NCBI GenBank assembly: GCA_028283855.1
Contig: JAPWJX010000003.1
Span: 434,001 to 498,000, forward strand
Length of the DNA stretch: 64,000 nt
Source of the DNA: Verrucomicrobium sp.
GTDB taxonomy: Bacteria; Verrucomicrobiota; Verrucomicrobiia; Methylacidiphilales; GAS474
Direction of reading: 5' to 3'
Shown: positions 55,937-64,000 of the stretch, piece by piece
Layout of the letters: the number at the start of each line of letters is the position of its first letter
Numbering within the stretch: the first letter of the stretch is position 1
Notes under the pieces: model-generated
Databases searched by the model: none
Seen by the model: only the letters and a program-made list of their open reading frames with translations
Told to the model about the DNA's origin: nothing
Made by a program: the position numbers and the translations under genes

Positions 55937-57508
55937 ATGAACGCCGCCGTCCAGCTCTATGACACGACCCTGCGGGACGGCTCCCAGGCGGAGGGAATCC
56001 ACTTTTCCACCGCCGACAAGCTTCACCTGGCCGCCCGGCTCGACGCCTTCGGCGTCCACTATATCGAGGGGGGATGGCCCGGCTCCAACCCCAAGGACAT
56101 CGAGTTCTTCGAGCGGGCCAAAGGGCACCATTTTCAGAACGCCCGGCTGGCCGCCTTCGGCAGCACGCGCCGGGCCGGGGTCGCCGTGGAGGAGGACCCC
56201 CAGGTCCGCCTCCTCCTGGAGGCGCAAACCCCCGTCGTCACCATCTACGGGAAAACCTCCCTCCTCCACGTCCGGGAAGTCCTCCGCACCACGCCGGAGG
56301 AAAACCTGGCCATGATCGCCGACACCGTCTCCTACCTGAAATCCCAGGGCCGGGAGGTCATCTACGACGCCGAGCACGCCTTCGACGGCTACAAGGAAGA
56401 CCCCGCCTACGCCATGGCCTGCCTGCAGGCGGCCCGCCGGGCGGGGGCCGACGTCGTCGTCCTTTGCGACACCAACGGCGGCTCCCTCCCCGGCTTCGTC
56501 GCCGAGGTGACCCGGGCGGCGGTGGCGCAGGTCGGCGGGGCCGTCGGCATCCACACCCACGACGACGCCGGGCTGGGCGTCGCCAACGCGCTGGCCGCCG
56601 TGGAGGCCGGGGCCGTCCACGTCCAGGGCACCGCCAACGGCTACGGGGAGCGGACCGGCAACTGCAACCTGACCACCGTCATCCCCAACCTTCAGCTGAA
56701 GATGGGACGCCCCGTCCTCCCCCCGGAAAAGCTTGCGCAGCTCCGCGACCTCTCCCTCTACATCGACGAGACGGCCAACCAGCGCCCGAACCCGCGCGCC
56801 CCCTTCGTCGGCCAGGCCTCCTTCGCCCACAAAGGGGGGACCCACGTCAACGCGGTCAACAAGCTCATCTCCAGCTACGAGCACATCGCGCCGGAGACGG
56901 TCGGCAATGTCCGCCGCATCCTGGTGGGCGAGCTTTCCGGCCGCACCAACGTCATGATGAAGGCGCGGGAGCTGAACCTCTCCCTGGACGAGAAGGCGCC
57001 GGAGACCCGCGAGATCCTGGAGACGATCAAGCGGCTGGAAAACGAGGGGTACGAATTCGAGGGGGCCGACGCCTCCTTCGAGCTCTTGGCGCGCAAGGCC
57101 CTCCAGCACCACCCGGCCTTCTTCTCCCTCATCGAATACCACGTCTCCTTCCGCCGCCGCCCGGACGGGCCGGAGGATTGCGAGGCGACGGTGAAGCTCT
57201 CCGTCGGCGAGGAAAAGACCTACACCGTCGCCGAGGGGGACGGCCCGGTCAACGCGCTCGACGCCGCGCTGCGCGAGGCCTTGCGGAAGTTCTACCCGCA
57301 GATCGCCCCCGTGCGGCTGACCGATTACAAGGTCCGCATCGTCGATTCCTCCTCCGGCACCGGCGCGAAGGTCCGCGTCCTCATCGAGTCGACCGACGGC
57401 GAGACGGCGTGGACGACCGTCGGCGTCTCGGCGAACATCATCGAGGCGTCCTGGATCGCCCTGCGCGACGCGCTGGAATACTTCCTCCTGCGCGGGGAAG
57501 CGGTCTAA
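55937..57508 (+). CDS. cimA: citramalate synthase
   Basis: This 523-residue protein of the 2-isopropylmalate synthase (DRE-TIM) family condenses pyruvate with acetyl-CoA to citramalate, the first step of the threonine-independent route to isoleucine. The metal-binding DTTLRDGSQAEGIHFSTADK, the GIHTHDDAGLGVANALAAVE block and the GTANGYGERTGNCNLTTVIP block are present. A C-terminal LeuA-like allosteric domain spans about 385-515. The YIEGGWPGSNPKDIEFFERA segment is typical of the CimA subgroup. ATG at 55937 gives MNAAVQLYDTTLRDGSQ. Its stop overlaps the valS stop by 4 bases, convergently. Confidence 0.93.
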   Translation: MNAAVQLYDTTLRDGSQAEGIHFSTADKLHLAARLDAFGVHYIEGGWPGSNPKDIEFFERAKGHHFQNARLAAFGSTRRAGVAVEEDPQVRLLLEAQTPVVTIYGKTSLLHVREVLRTTPEENLAMIADTVSYLKSQGREVIYDAEHAFDGYKEDPAYAMACLQAARRAGADVVVLCDTNGGSLPGFVAEVTRAAVAQVGGAVGIHTHDDAGLGVANALAAVEAGAVHVQGTANGYGERTGNCNLTTVIPNLQLKMGRPVLPPEKLAQLRDLSLYIDETANQRPNPRAPFVGQASFAHKGGTHVNAVNKLISSYEHIAPETVGNVRRILVGELSGRTNVMMKARELNLSLDEKAPETREILETIKRLENEGYEFEGADASFELLARKALQHHPAFFSLIEYHVSFRRRPDGPEDCEATVKLSVGEEKTYTVAEGDGPVNALDAALREALRKFYPQIAPVRLTDYKVRIVDSSSGTGAKVRVLIESTDGETAWTTVGVSANIIEASWIALRDALEYFLLRGEAV

Positions 57509-60108
57509 CCTAGCGCCGCCAGCTGCGCGGCGAACTGGGCGCGGTTCCGCTGGAGGGTTTCCAGCCGGTCGCGCCACTCCTGCACCCGCTCCGCGGGGGC
57601 CTTCGCCACCACGTCGGGATTGGAAAGTTTCTTCTCCGTCTGCGCGATGTCGGCTTCGGCCTTTTCCAGCTCCTTCGCCAGGCGCTTCTTCTCCGCCTCG
57701 GGGTCGATGAGGCCTTCCAGGGGGAGGTAGAGGTCGCCCAGCGGGGTGGGAACGAAGGGGGCCTTTTCCGACGCGGCGGCGTGGCCGATTTCGGACGCGC
57801 CCAGGAGCGTCTCCAGCACCTTCTGCGCGGCGGCGGGCGCCGGAGAGGACAATAGGAAGCGGAGCTTCTGGCCGGGGGGCAGCCCGTATTGGCTGCGGAG
57901 GGCGCGGCCTTTCTCGGCGGTCTGGTAGACCTTCTCCGCCAGCGCGGCTTCCTCTTCCCCGGCGGCCGGGGCGTGCGACTCCGGCCAGCCGGCGAACTGG
58001 ATCGTCTCCGTGCCAAAGCCGAGGCCGAGCCACAGCTCCTCCGTGAGGAAGGGCATGAACGGGTGGAGGAGTCTTAAGACGCGGGCCAGGGTGTAGTCGA
58101 TCGCCGCCAGGGTCCCCGCGCGGGTGGGGGAGGCGGGGTCGGCGAAGTCGACCTTGGCCGCCTCGATCAGGCGGGCGCAGAACTCGTTCCAGACGAAGTC
58201 GTAGAGCGCGTTGGCGGCGACGCTGAATTGGTATTCCTCCAGCGCGCGGCGGACGACGGCGGTGGCGGCCTCCAGCCGCTGAAGCAGGAGCCGGGCGAAG
58301 GGGGAGAGCGCCAGCGCGTACGGATCGGCCTGCGGGTCGATGGGGCCCTGCATGGCGCGGAAGCGGCAGGCGTTCCAGAGCTTGTTGCCGAAGTTGCGCC
58401 CCTCCTCGATCTGCTTCTCGTCGAAGCGGATGTCCTGCCCCTGCGGCGCGATGCGCATGAGGCCGAAGCGGACGCCGTCGGCGCCGTACTTGGCGATGAG
58501 GTCGAGCGGGTCGGGGGAGTTGCCGAGCGACTTCGACATCTTCCGCCCCTTCTGGTCGCGGATGAGGCCGGTGAAGCAGACGTCGCGGAAGGGGATGTTC
58601 TCCTGCGGCAGCGCGCCGCCGGGCTGGAACTCGAGCCCGGCGATGATCATGCGCGCGACCCAGAGGAAGATGATGTCCGGCCCGGTGACGAGGACGTCGG
58701 TCGGGTAGAAGGCCCGCCGCTCGGCGGCGTCCATCGTCTCGTAGGCCCAGAGCCAGGAGGAGAACCAGGTGTCGAGGGTGTCGGGGTCCTGCTCCCAGCC
58801 CGCGCCGGGGGACTCCGCCTGACAGCGTTCCTCGCCGTCCTTGTACCAAACGGGGATGCGGTGGCCCCACCAGACCTGGCGGGAGATGCACCACGGCTCG
58901 ATGTTTTCCAGCCAGTGCGCGTAGACCTTTTCCCAGTGCTCCGGGAAGAAGCGGACGAGCTTTTCCCGCACGACGCGGAGGGCTTCCTCCGTCCGGGGAT
59001 AGTCGAGGAACCACTGCTCGGAGAGGCGGGGCTCGATGGGCACGTCGGCCCGCTCGCTGTAGCCGACGGTGTTGCTGTAGGGCTCTTCCTTTTCCAGGAG
59101 GCCGCGCTCGGCCAGGAGGAGGGCGGCCTTTTCCCGGGCTTCGAAGCGGTCCAGGCCGTGCAGTTCCGGCACGGCGGGGCAGTCGATCCGCGCCTCGGGC
59201 GTGAGGATTTCGACGGCGGGCAGATTGTGGCGGCGGCCGATCTCGAAGTCGACCTTGTCGTGCGCCGGGGTGACTTTCAGCACGCCGGTGCCGAACTTGG
59301 GGTCGAGGGCGTCGTCGGCGACGATGGGGATCTCCGCGCGCGGGAAGGGGCGGAAGGCGGTCTGGCCCACCAGGTCCTTATAGCGCGGGTCGTCCGGGTG
59401 GACGGCCAGGGCCACGTCGCCCGGGATCGTCTCCGGCCGCGTGGTGGCGACGACCAGGAACGTGCCGGGCTTTCCGGCCAGCTCGTAGCGGATGTGGTAG
59501 AGCTTGCCCTGCTGGGGCTTGGGGATGACCTCCTCGTCGGAAATGGCGGTGAGCGAGCCGGGGCACCAGTTGACCATCCGCTTGCCGCGCCGGATGAGGC
59601 CCTTCTTGTAGAGGGCGACGAAGACGTCCTGCACCGCCCGGCTGTAACCGGCGTCCAGGGTGAAGCGCTCCCGCTCCCAGTCGCAGGAGCAGCCGAGCTT
59701 CTTGAGCTGGCCGGTGATGATGCCGCCGTGCTTTTCCTTCCAGGCCCAGACGCGGGCCAGGAACTCCTCGCGCCCCAGGTCGTGCCGGGTCTTCTTCTCC
59801 TCCTTGCGCAGGGCCTTTTCCACGGCGGTCTGGGTGGCCAGGCCGGCGTGGTCGGTGCCGGGGAGCCAGAGAACTTCCTTCCCCTCCAGGCGGGCCTTGC
59901 GGCAGAGGATGTCCTGCAGCGTGTTGTTGAGGACGTGGCCCATGGTGAGGACGCCGGTGATGTTCGGCGGCGGGATGACGATGGCGTAGCCGGGGCGCTC
60001 CGGGGAGACGCGGGCGGGATCGGCGTGGTAGAGGCCTTTTTCCAGCCATCCGGCGTAGAGGCGGTCCTGGATGGCGGCGGGCTCGTAGGCTTTGGCGAGT
60101 TCGGGCAT
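57505..60108 (-). CDS. valS: valyl-tRNA synthetase
   Basis: This 867-residue class I synthetase charges tRNA-Val. The HIGH-type motif is PPPNITGVLTMGHVLNN and the KMSKS motif is KGRKMSKSLGN. The editing domain lies between about 170 and 380, and the C-terminal coiled coil (KRLAKELEKAEADIAQTEKK) is typical of ValRS. The ATG at 60106-60108 gives MPELAKAYEPAAIQDRLY; an earlier in-frame ATG adds 18 residues that do not belong. No strong ribosome binding site is seen. It is divergent from the OmpA-like gene, with 71 bases between the starts. Confidence 0.97.
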   Translation of the reverse strand: MPELAKAYEPAAIQDRLYAGWLEKGLYHADPARVSPERPGYAIVIPPPNITGVLTMGHVLNNTLQDILCRKARLEGKEVLWLPGTDHAGLATQTAVEKALRKEEKKTRHDLGREEFLARVWAWKEKHGGIITGQLKKLGCSCDWERERFTLDAGYSRAVQDVFVALYKKGLIRRGKRMVNWCPGSLTAISDEEVIPKPQQGKLYHIRYELAGKPGTFLVVATTRPETIPGDVALAVHPDDPRYKDLVGQTAFRPFPRAEIPIVADDALDPKFGTGVLKVTPAHDKVDFEIGRRHNLPAVEILTPEARIDCPAVPELHGLDRFEAREKAALLLAERGLLEKEEPYSNTVGYSERADVPIEPRLSEQWFLDYPRTEEALRVVREKLVRFFPEHWEKVYAHWLENIEPWCISRQVWWGHRIPVWYKDGEERCQAESPGAGWEQDPDTLDTWFSSWLWAYETMDAAERRAFYPTDVLVTGPDIIFLWVARMIIAGLEFQPGGALPQENIPFRDVCFTGLIRDQKGRKMSKSLGNSPDPLDLIAKYGADGVRFGLMRIAPQGQDIRFDEKQIEEGRNFGNKLWNACRFRAMQGPIDPQADPYALALSPFARLLLQRLEAATAVVRRALEEYQFSVAANALYDFVWNEFCARLIEAAKVDFADPASPTRAGTLAAIDYTLARVLRLLHPFMPFLTEELWLGLGFGTETIQFAGWPESHAPAAGEEEAALAEKVYQTAEKGRALRSQYGLPPGQKLRFLLSSPAPAAAQKVLETLLGASEIGHAAASEKAPFVPTPLGDLYLPLEGLIDPEAEKKRLAKELEKAEADIAQTEKKLSNPDVVAKAPAERVQEWRDRLETLQRNRAQFAAQLAALG

Positions 60109-60179
60109 GGGAGGACGGCGATCATCGTTTCCCCGCACGGTGCTTGCGAGAAAGATTTTCACGCTCTTAGATATCCGCC

Positions 60180-60974
60180 ATGACCGACGCCGCGCCGAAG
60201 CGCCCGCCCGCGCCCCCCATCTGGATGCCCACCGGAGGCCGCGGCGCGCTCCTCTTCTGGGGCGGGCTCTGCGCCGTCCTGGCCGCGCTCCTGGTCTGGA
60301 GCTACGGCGGCTGGGTTTCCCAGGAAAAGGCGGCCCGCCTCCTGCGGGACCAGGAGCAGATCCTCGGCGCGGAGAACCAGCAGCTGCGCGCGCAGATCGA
60401 CAAGCTTCAGGGCCAGCTGGCCCAGGAAGGCAACCTCCTCAAGAGCCGGGAGCAGGTCCTCCAGGCGGCCACGCAGACGCTCCAGGCCGTCCAGGCGCAG
60501 ACCGAGCAGCAGGGCCAGCAGAGCGCGGCGGCCAGGCAGGCGCAGAACGATCTTCACGTGGCGCTGACCAAGGCCTTCGTCTCTCAGGACGGCGTGACGG
60601 TCTGGACGGAAGGGGACGCGGTCCGCGTCCGCATCCTGGACGGAGCCCTCTTCGACTCGACCGACCCGGGCCCGAACAAGCAGGGCGCGGCCTTCCTGCA
60701 CAAATTGGCCGAGGTGGCGAAGGAAGCCCCCGCCGCCGAGATCCTGGTGGAGAGCTACATGGACACCCCGCCCGCCAAGGGGAAGCCCGCCGCGATGTTC
60801 AACCCCTGGGACCTTTCCCTGCGCCGGGGCAACGCGGTGGCCCGCGCCCTGGCGGAGGCGACCGATCCCGTCCGCGTCAGCCTGCGCCCCTACGGCGCGG
60901 CCAAGCCCCTTTCCGCCGCCGACCACGGAAAAAACCGCCGCATCGAGCTGACGCTGCACCCGCTGGCCAAGTAG
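60180..60974 (+). CDS. OmpA/MotB-domain membrane protein with coiled coil
   Basis: The 264-residue protein has one N-terminal transmembrane segment (about 23-45: LLFWGGLCAVLAALLVWSYG). A Gln-rich coiled coil follows (about 48-125). The C-terminal OmpA-like peptidoglycan-binding domain (about 135-262) contains DALF-like ILDGALFDSTDPGPNKQGAA, LSLRRGNAVARALAEA and GKNRRIELTLHP. This is the layout of MotB-like or TolR/OmpA-type wall-anchored inner-membrane proteins. No motA-like gene is adjacent, so a flagellar role is not supported. It converges on the lipoate ligase gene. Confidence 0.85.
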   Translation: MTDAAPKRPPAPPIWMPTGGRGALLFWGGLCAVLAALLVWSYGGWVSQEKAARLLRDQEQILGAENQQLRAQIDKLQGQLAQEGNLLKSREQVLQAATQTLQAVQAQTEQQGQQSAAARQAQNDLHVALTKAFVSQDGVTVWTEGDAVRVRILDGALFDSTDPGPNKQGAAFLHKLAEVAKEAPAAEILVESYMDTPPAKGKPAAMFNPWDLSLRRGNAVARALAEATDPVRVSLRPYGAAKPLSAADHGKNRRIELTLHPLAK

Positions 60975-60986
60975 GGGAGATTCGCC

Positions 60987-61649
60987 CTACCGCTGCCGGT
61001 TCCAGGCCTCGGTCCCGTAGCGTTCGCGGACCAGGGTTTCGGCCTCCGCCCGCTCCGCCTCCGTCGGCGCGCCGGGCTCCAGCGCGACGCCGAGCGCGGC
61101 GGCGAAGGCCTCCGGCAGCGCGGCGCGCAGGGCCTCGTTACGGGCGGGGTCCGGCAACAGGACGCTGCCCTGTTGGAGCATGCCCGCGCGCGTGCGGCGC
61201 TGGGCCGCCCCGGCGACTTTCCGGCCCGCGTGGACGACGTCGAAACGGACGGCGCGGTTGAAGCAGGCGTCGGCCTCTTCCGGGTCGCAGGAGGCGGCCA
61301 GCTCCGCCTCCACGCCGATGCGGCGGAGCGCGGCGGCGACCGCCTCATGGATGCGGGAATAGCTCTCCGCGGTGGAAAGGCCGCCGAGGGCGTCGTGCCG
61401 GGGAACGACGACGGTGTAAGTGACGTCCCGCGCGTGGTCGACGAGGCCGCCGCCCGTGTAGCGCCGGACGAAGGGCCGCCCCGCGGGGGCGACGGCCGCC
61501 TCCTGGAAATAGCCGAGGCTGACCGCCGGGTCCCGCCACTGGTAGATCCGCAGGACGCCGGACGCGGCGTGGCGCAGGAGCGCCTCGTCCAGGGCCATGT
61601 TCCAGGCCGCCTCCCCGGGCCCGTCGCGCAGGAGCCGCCAGGGGCTCAT
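60987..61649 (-). CDS. lipoate-protein ligase A family protein
   Basis: The 220-residue protein of the BPL/LplA/LipB fold has WNMALDEALLRHAASGVLRI, YQWRDPAVSLGYFQ and the lipoate-pocket motif RRYTGGGLVDHARDVTYTVV. The catalytic Lys is in VVHAGRKVAGAAQRR. It attaches lipoate or a similar acyl group to carrier lysines, or is an amidotransferase of the same fold. The short length lacks the accessory C-terminal domain of E. coli LplA, so the reaction may be limited to one half-step. The ATG at 61647-61649 overlaps the stop of the upstream gene by 4 bases. Confidence 0.88.
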   Translation of the reverse strand: MSPWRLLRDGPGEAAWNMALDEALLRHAASGVLRIYQWRDPAVSLGYFQEAAVAPAGRPFVRRYTGGGLVDHARDVTYTVVVPRHDALGGLSTAESYSRIHEAVAAALRRIGVEAELAASCDPEEADACFNRAVRFDVVHAGRKVAGAAQRRTRAGMLQQGSVLLPDPARNEALRAALPEAFAAALGVALEPGAPTEAERAEAETLVRERYGTEAWNRQR

Positions 61650-62458
61650 CCGTTGGCGGGCGCGGCCTTGGCCGCCTGCGGCGCGGAGGCCTTGGACGGG
61701 AAGAGCTTCTGCCAGGTCGATTTGATGAGGCCGGTTTTCTTCGGCTTTTCGGAGAAGGAGTGGGTGAGGAAGCCGAGGACTTTCTGCCAGGAGAGGGCCT
61801 CCTCCTCCTCCGCGGAGCCGCCGGGCAGGAGGTAGAGCTCCGCTTCCTTGTGGAGGGTTTCCAGCGATTTGCCGAAGCGCTCCCGCGCCTCCGGGGTGGA
61901 GGCGGCGTCCGAGGTGACGAAGAGGACCGGCGCGCCGAGGCGGGAGAGGTCCTGGGCGCCTTCCGGGAGCGGCCCGCCCAGGCAGGCGACGGCGTCCAGG
62001 GGCTCTCTCTCCGCCTCCGCGCGGAGGGCGGCCTCCACGGCCAAAGGCGCGCCCATGCCCCATCCGGCGACGCCGACGCGCGCGGCGCGGAAGCGCGGGC
62101 TCTGCCGCAGGAAGTTGACGGCGGCGGCGATGGTCCGCTGGGCCGACTCCGGGTCGAGCTGGCGGCGGAGGTCCTCCGCGCGGACGGTGTCGGGCGCGGT
62201 CTGGCCGTTGAAGAGGTCCGGGGCGACGGCGATGTAGCCCTCCTTCGCCAGCCGGTCGACGCGGTCCTTGTCGGCGTCGACCAGGCCGCGGCTGTCGTGG
62301 ATCACCACCACGCCGCCGCGCGGCGCCTGGGCGGGGATGGCGAAGTAGGCGACGTCGTCGCTGCCGAAGTCGTTCAGCTTAAGCAGGGTGCCGGGGCGGC
62401 CGTCTTCCGCGCGGGCGGCGCAGGCGGTAAGGAGCAGCAGGAAGAGAATGCGGCGCAT
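61646..62458 (-). CDS. dienelactone-hydrolase-like exported protein lacking catalytic residues
   Basis: The 270-residue protein has a signal peptide (MRRILFLLLLTACAARA) and an alpha/beta-hydrolase fold with dienelactone-hydrolase features: GGVVVIHDSRGLVDADKDRV and LAKEGYIAVAPDLFNGQTAP. At the nucleophile elbow the usual GWCMGG is GWGMGA (Gly134 where Cys or Ser is expected). The region where the catalytic His should lie (AELYLLPGGSAEEEEALSW) has none. It is therefore probably a non-enzymatic relative, or works by another mechanism. It begins 7 bases after gdhA's stop and overlaps the lipoate ligase gene by 4 bases. Confidence 0.82.
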   Translation of the reverse strand: MRRILFLLLLTACAARAEDGRPGTLLKLNDFGSDDVAYFAIPAQAPRGGVVVIHDSRGLVDADKDRVDRLAKEGYIAVAPDLFNGQTAPDTVRAEDLRRQLDPESAQRTIAAAVNFLRQSPRFRAARVGVAGWGMGAPLAVEAALRAEAEREPLDAVACLGGPLPEGAQDLSRLGAPVLFVTSDAASTPEARERFGKSLETLHKEAELYLLPGGSAEEEEALSWQKVLGFLTHSFSEKPKKTGLIKSTWQKLFPSKASAPQAAKAAPANG

Positions 62459-62465
62459 CGCTGTC

Positions 62466-63719
62466 CTACGGGAAGAGGCCGCGCGCGGCCTTGGCGTCGG
62501 AGACTTTCTTGATGCCGATGGAGAGGGCGGCGGTGCGGGTGGAAACCTTCCGTTCCTGCGCCAGCTTCAGCACGGTGGTGAAGGTGTGGCCCAGGAGGCG
62601 GTAGAGCTTGTCCATGACCTCCGCCTCCGTCCAAAAGAAGCTCTGCAGGCCCTGCACCCACTCAAAGTAGCTGACGACGACGCCGCCCGCGTTGCAGAGG
62701 ATGTCGGGGATGAGGAGGATCTCCGGGCGCTGCTCCAGGATGGCGTCGGCCTCCGGGGTGGTGGGGCCGTTGGCGCCCGCCAGGACGCGGCACTTCAGCT
62801 TGCCCGCGTTTTCCGCGGTGATGACCTGCTCCATGGCGGCGGGGATCAGGATGTCGCACGGCTGGATGAGCATCTCCGCGTTGGAGATCTGGTCGGCCTC
62901 CTTGTATTCGGCCAGGGTGCCGCCGGCGTCCAGGAAGCGGCGGAGGTCGTGGGGATCGATCCCCTTTTCGTTATAGAGGCCGCCGGAGATGTCGCTGATG
63001 CCGATGATGCGGGAGCCGTACTTGGCCAGGGCCAGCGCGGCGTAGGTGCCGACGTTGCCGAAGCCCTGGATGATGACGCGGGAATCGGTGGGGAGCTTGA
63101 GGAGGTTGGCCGCCTGGTTGGCCAAAAAGGCGATGCCGCGGCCGGTGGCTTCCTTCCGCCCGGCGGAGCCGCCCAGGCCGATCGGCTTGCCGGTGACGAC
63201 GCTGGGCACCGCGTGGCCGACGTGGGCGGAGTAGGTGTCCAGGAGCCAGGCCATGACCTGCTCGTTGGTGCCCATGTCGGGCGCGGGCACGTCGATGTGG
63301 GGGCCGATGAAGGGGATCAGCTCCTGGGTGTAGCGGCGGGTGACCGCCTCCAATTCCCGCAGGGAGAGGGTGCGCGGATCGCAGGTGACGCCGCCCTTGG
63401 CGCCGCCGTAGGGGAGGTCGACCAGGGCGCACTTCCAGCTCATCCACATGGCCAGCGCGGCCACCTCGCCGACGTCGACGGAGGGGGAGAAACGGATGCC
63501 GCCCTTCGTCGGCCCCAGGGTCAGGTGGTGCTGGACGCGGTGGCCGGAGAAAAGGCGGACCTCCCCGGAATCCATGCGGACGGGGACGGAGACGGAGATG
63601 ACCCGCTTCGGCCACTTCGCCCGCTCACGGGTGACCTGGGGGAGGTCGAGGAAATCGGCCGCGCGGTCGAACTGCTGGCAGGCCATCTGGAACACCGGAT
63701 TGTGGAGGAGGTAGTCCAT
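62466..63719 (-). CDS. gdhA: glutamate dehydrogenase
   Basis: This 417-residue enzyme interconverts 2-oxoglutarate plus ammonia with glutamate. The substrate-binding motif LGPTKGGIRFSPSVDVGEVA, the catalytic Lys in VDLPYGGAKGGVTCDPRTLS and DVPAPDMGTNEQVMAWLLDT are present. A Rossmann domain (VIIQGFGNVGTYAALALAKY) is followed by ANGPTTPEADAIL and the C-terminal RTAALSIGIKKVSDAKAARG. The size matches the hexameric bacterial GDH family. NAD or NADP preference cannot be judged. It is the first gene in a minus-strand run with the dienelactone-like and lipoate ligase genes. Confidence 0.95.
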   Translation of the reverse strand: MDYLLHNPVFQMACQQFDRAADFLDLPQVTRERAKWPKRVISVSVPVRMDSGEVRLFSGHRVQHHLTLGPTKGGIRFSPSVDVGEVAALAMWMSWKCALVDLPYGGAKGGVTCDPRTLSLRELEAVTRRYTQELIPFIGPHIDVPAPDMGTNEQVMAWLLDTYSAHVGHAVPSVVTGKPIGLGGSAGRKEATGRGIAFLANQAANLLKLPTDSRVIIQGFGNVGTYAALALAKYGSRIIGISDISGGLYNEKGIDPHDLRRFLDAGGTLAEYKEADQISNAEMLIQPCDILIPAAMEQVITAENAGKLKCRVLAGANGPTTPEADAILEQRPEILLIPDILCNAGGVVVSYFEWVQGLQSFFWTEAEVMDKLYRLLGHTFTTVLKLAQERKVSTRTAALSIGIKKVSDAKAARGLFP

Positions 63720-63722
63720 AAG

Positions 63723-64000
63723 TTAGAGGGTGAGAAAATTGCGCAGGAGGTCCTTGCCGGATTGGGTGAGGATCGACTCCGGGTGGAATTGGACGCCGTA
63801 GACGGGGTGGTCCTTGTGCTTGAGGCCCATGATCTCCTCCTCGGCGGTGTCGGCGGTGATCTCCAGGCAGGCGGGCAAGGTGGCCCGCTCGACGATGAGG
63901 GAGTGGTAGCGCGTCGCCTCGAAGGGGTTGGGCAGGCCTTTGAAGAGGCCCTGGCCGTTGTGGCGGATGGGGGAGGTCTTCCCGTGCATGAGGCGCGGGG
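63723..64000 (-). CDS. trpG: anthranilate/aminodeoxychorismate synthase glutamine amidotransferase (3' part)
   Basis: The last 92 or so codons of a class I glutamine amidotransferase are visible. They read [20 protein letters not shown], then [20 protein letters not shown] and [20 protein letters not shown], with the catalytic His-Glu of FHPES. The HGKTS segment and the C-terminal sequence are typical of TrpG/PabA, which supply ammonia for anthranilate or aminodeoxychorismate synthesis. The first half, with the nucleophilic Cys, is outside the window. It lies directly upstream of gdhA on the same strand with a 3-base gap. TrpG and PabA cannot be separated from this part. Confidence 0.88.
   Translation of the reverse strand, partial: PRLMHGKTSPIRHNGQGLFKGLPNPFEATRYHSLIVERATLPACLEITADTAEEEIMGLKHKDHPVYGVQFHPESILTQSGKDLLRNFLTL

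Noticed and set aside
60180-60974. Flagellar stator MotB
   Set aside because: The domain order (one membrane helix, then an OmpA domain) fits, but there is no motA neighbour and a long Gln-rich coiled coil intervenes, so only an OmpA-family call is supported.
1-64000. tRNA, rRNA, signal recognition particle RNA, CRISPR arrays, insertion sequences
   Set aside because: I looked for T-arm-like GTTCGA-type segments, SRP-like tetraloop sequence, regularly spaced repeats and transposase motifs, and saw none. Without a covariance search a divergent small RNA could be missed.

Overview
The window looks like chromosomal DNA from a high-GC, Gram-negative (diderm) bacterium of the Planctomycetes-Verrucomicrobia-Chlamydiae group, most likely a verrucomicrobium. 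This is inferred from gene content: an adjacent DUF1501/DUF1800 pair, Gfo/Idh oxidoreductases with a TIM-barrel epimerase, ADP-heptose synthesis for lipopolysaccharide, LemA/TPM genes, a phosphotransacetylase split into two genes, and a short verrucomicrobial-type coiled-coil protein. I saw no tRNA, rRNA, CRISPR array, insertion sequence or phage gene. Coding is dense and genes lie on both strands in short operons.

Layout. 1-4.4 kb (minus): yajQ fragment, infA, a tail-specific protease, serS and a small membrane protein. 4.4-12.1 kb: a copper-type P-ATPase, a U32 peptidase-family protein, recQ and a thioredoxin-like protein. 12.2-14.5 kb (plus): a four-gene envelope operon with a LysM/TPR lipoprotein, two tail-anchored coiled-coil proteins and a two-helix membrane protein. 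15.0-18.8 kb: smc. 18.8-24.9 kb: an accessory block with two tiny genes, a receiver-PAS-PAS protein, a frameshifted small coiled-coil gene, an unknown 227-residue protein, and a minus-strand run of five small hydrophobic proteins. 25.0-28.9 kb (plus): sugar oxidoreductase, epimerase, aroE and prepilin peptidase. 29.4-35.9 kb: the replication region dnaA, dnaN and recF, interleaved with an aldo/keto reductase, a histidine phosphatase and a glutamine amidotransferase; candidate oriC sequences flank dnaA. 35.9-49.9 kb: an odd repeat protein, an SGNH hydrolase, the split pta, glnA behind a sigma-54 promoter, a lemA-TPM-TPM operon, a subtilisin-like protease, heptose genes and a second Gfo/Idh protein. 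49.9-64 kb: DUF1501/DUF1800, maf, hpf, cimA, valS, an OmpA-like protein, a lipoate ligase, a degenerate dienelactone-hydrolase-like protein, glutamate dehydrogenase and the end of trpG.

The best candidate for an undescribed system is the small-protein set. Five adjacent genes (22.0-24.9 kb) and a distant one (9.1 kb) encode proteins of 130-250 residues sharing a loose L-L-[KA]-x-[VLS]-P-x-x-G-like motif followed by hydrophobic or amphipathic helices; a 15 kb gene resembles them weakly. The first gene of the run shares a 12-base upstream element (ATAGnCGAATTA) with two unrelated genes of unknown function at 36.9 and 49.9 kb, which suggests a common regulon. No function can be assigned from sequence alone.

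Nitrogen and central metabolism are well represented (glnA, gdhA, cimA, pta). The sigma-54 promoter of glnA implies nitrogen control through RpoN and an enhancer-binding protein that lie outside this window.
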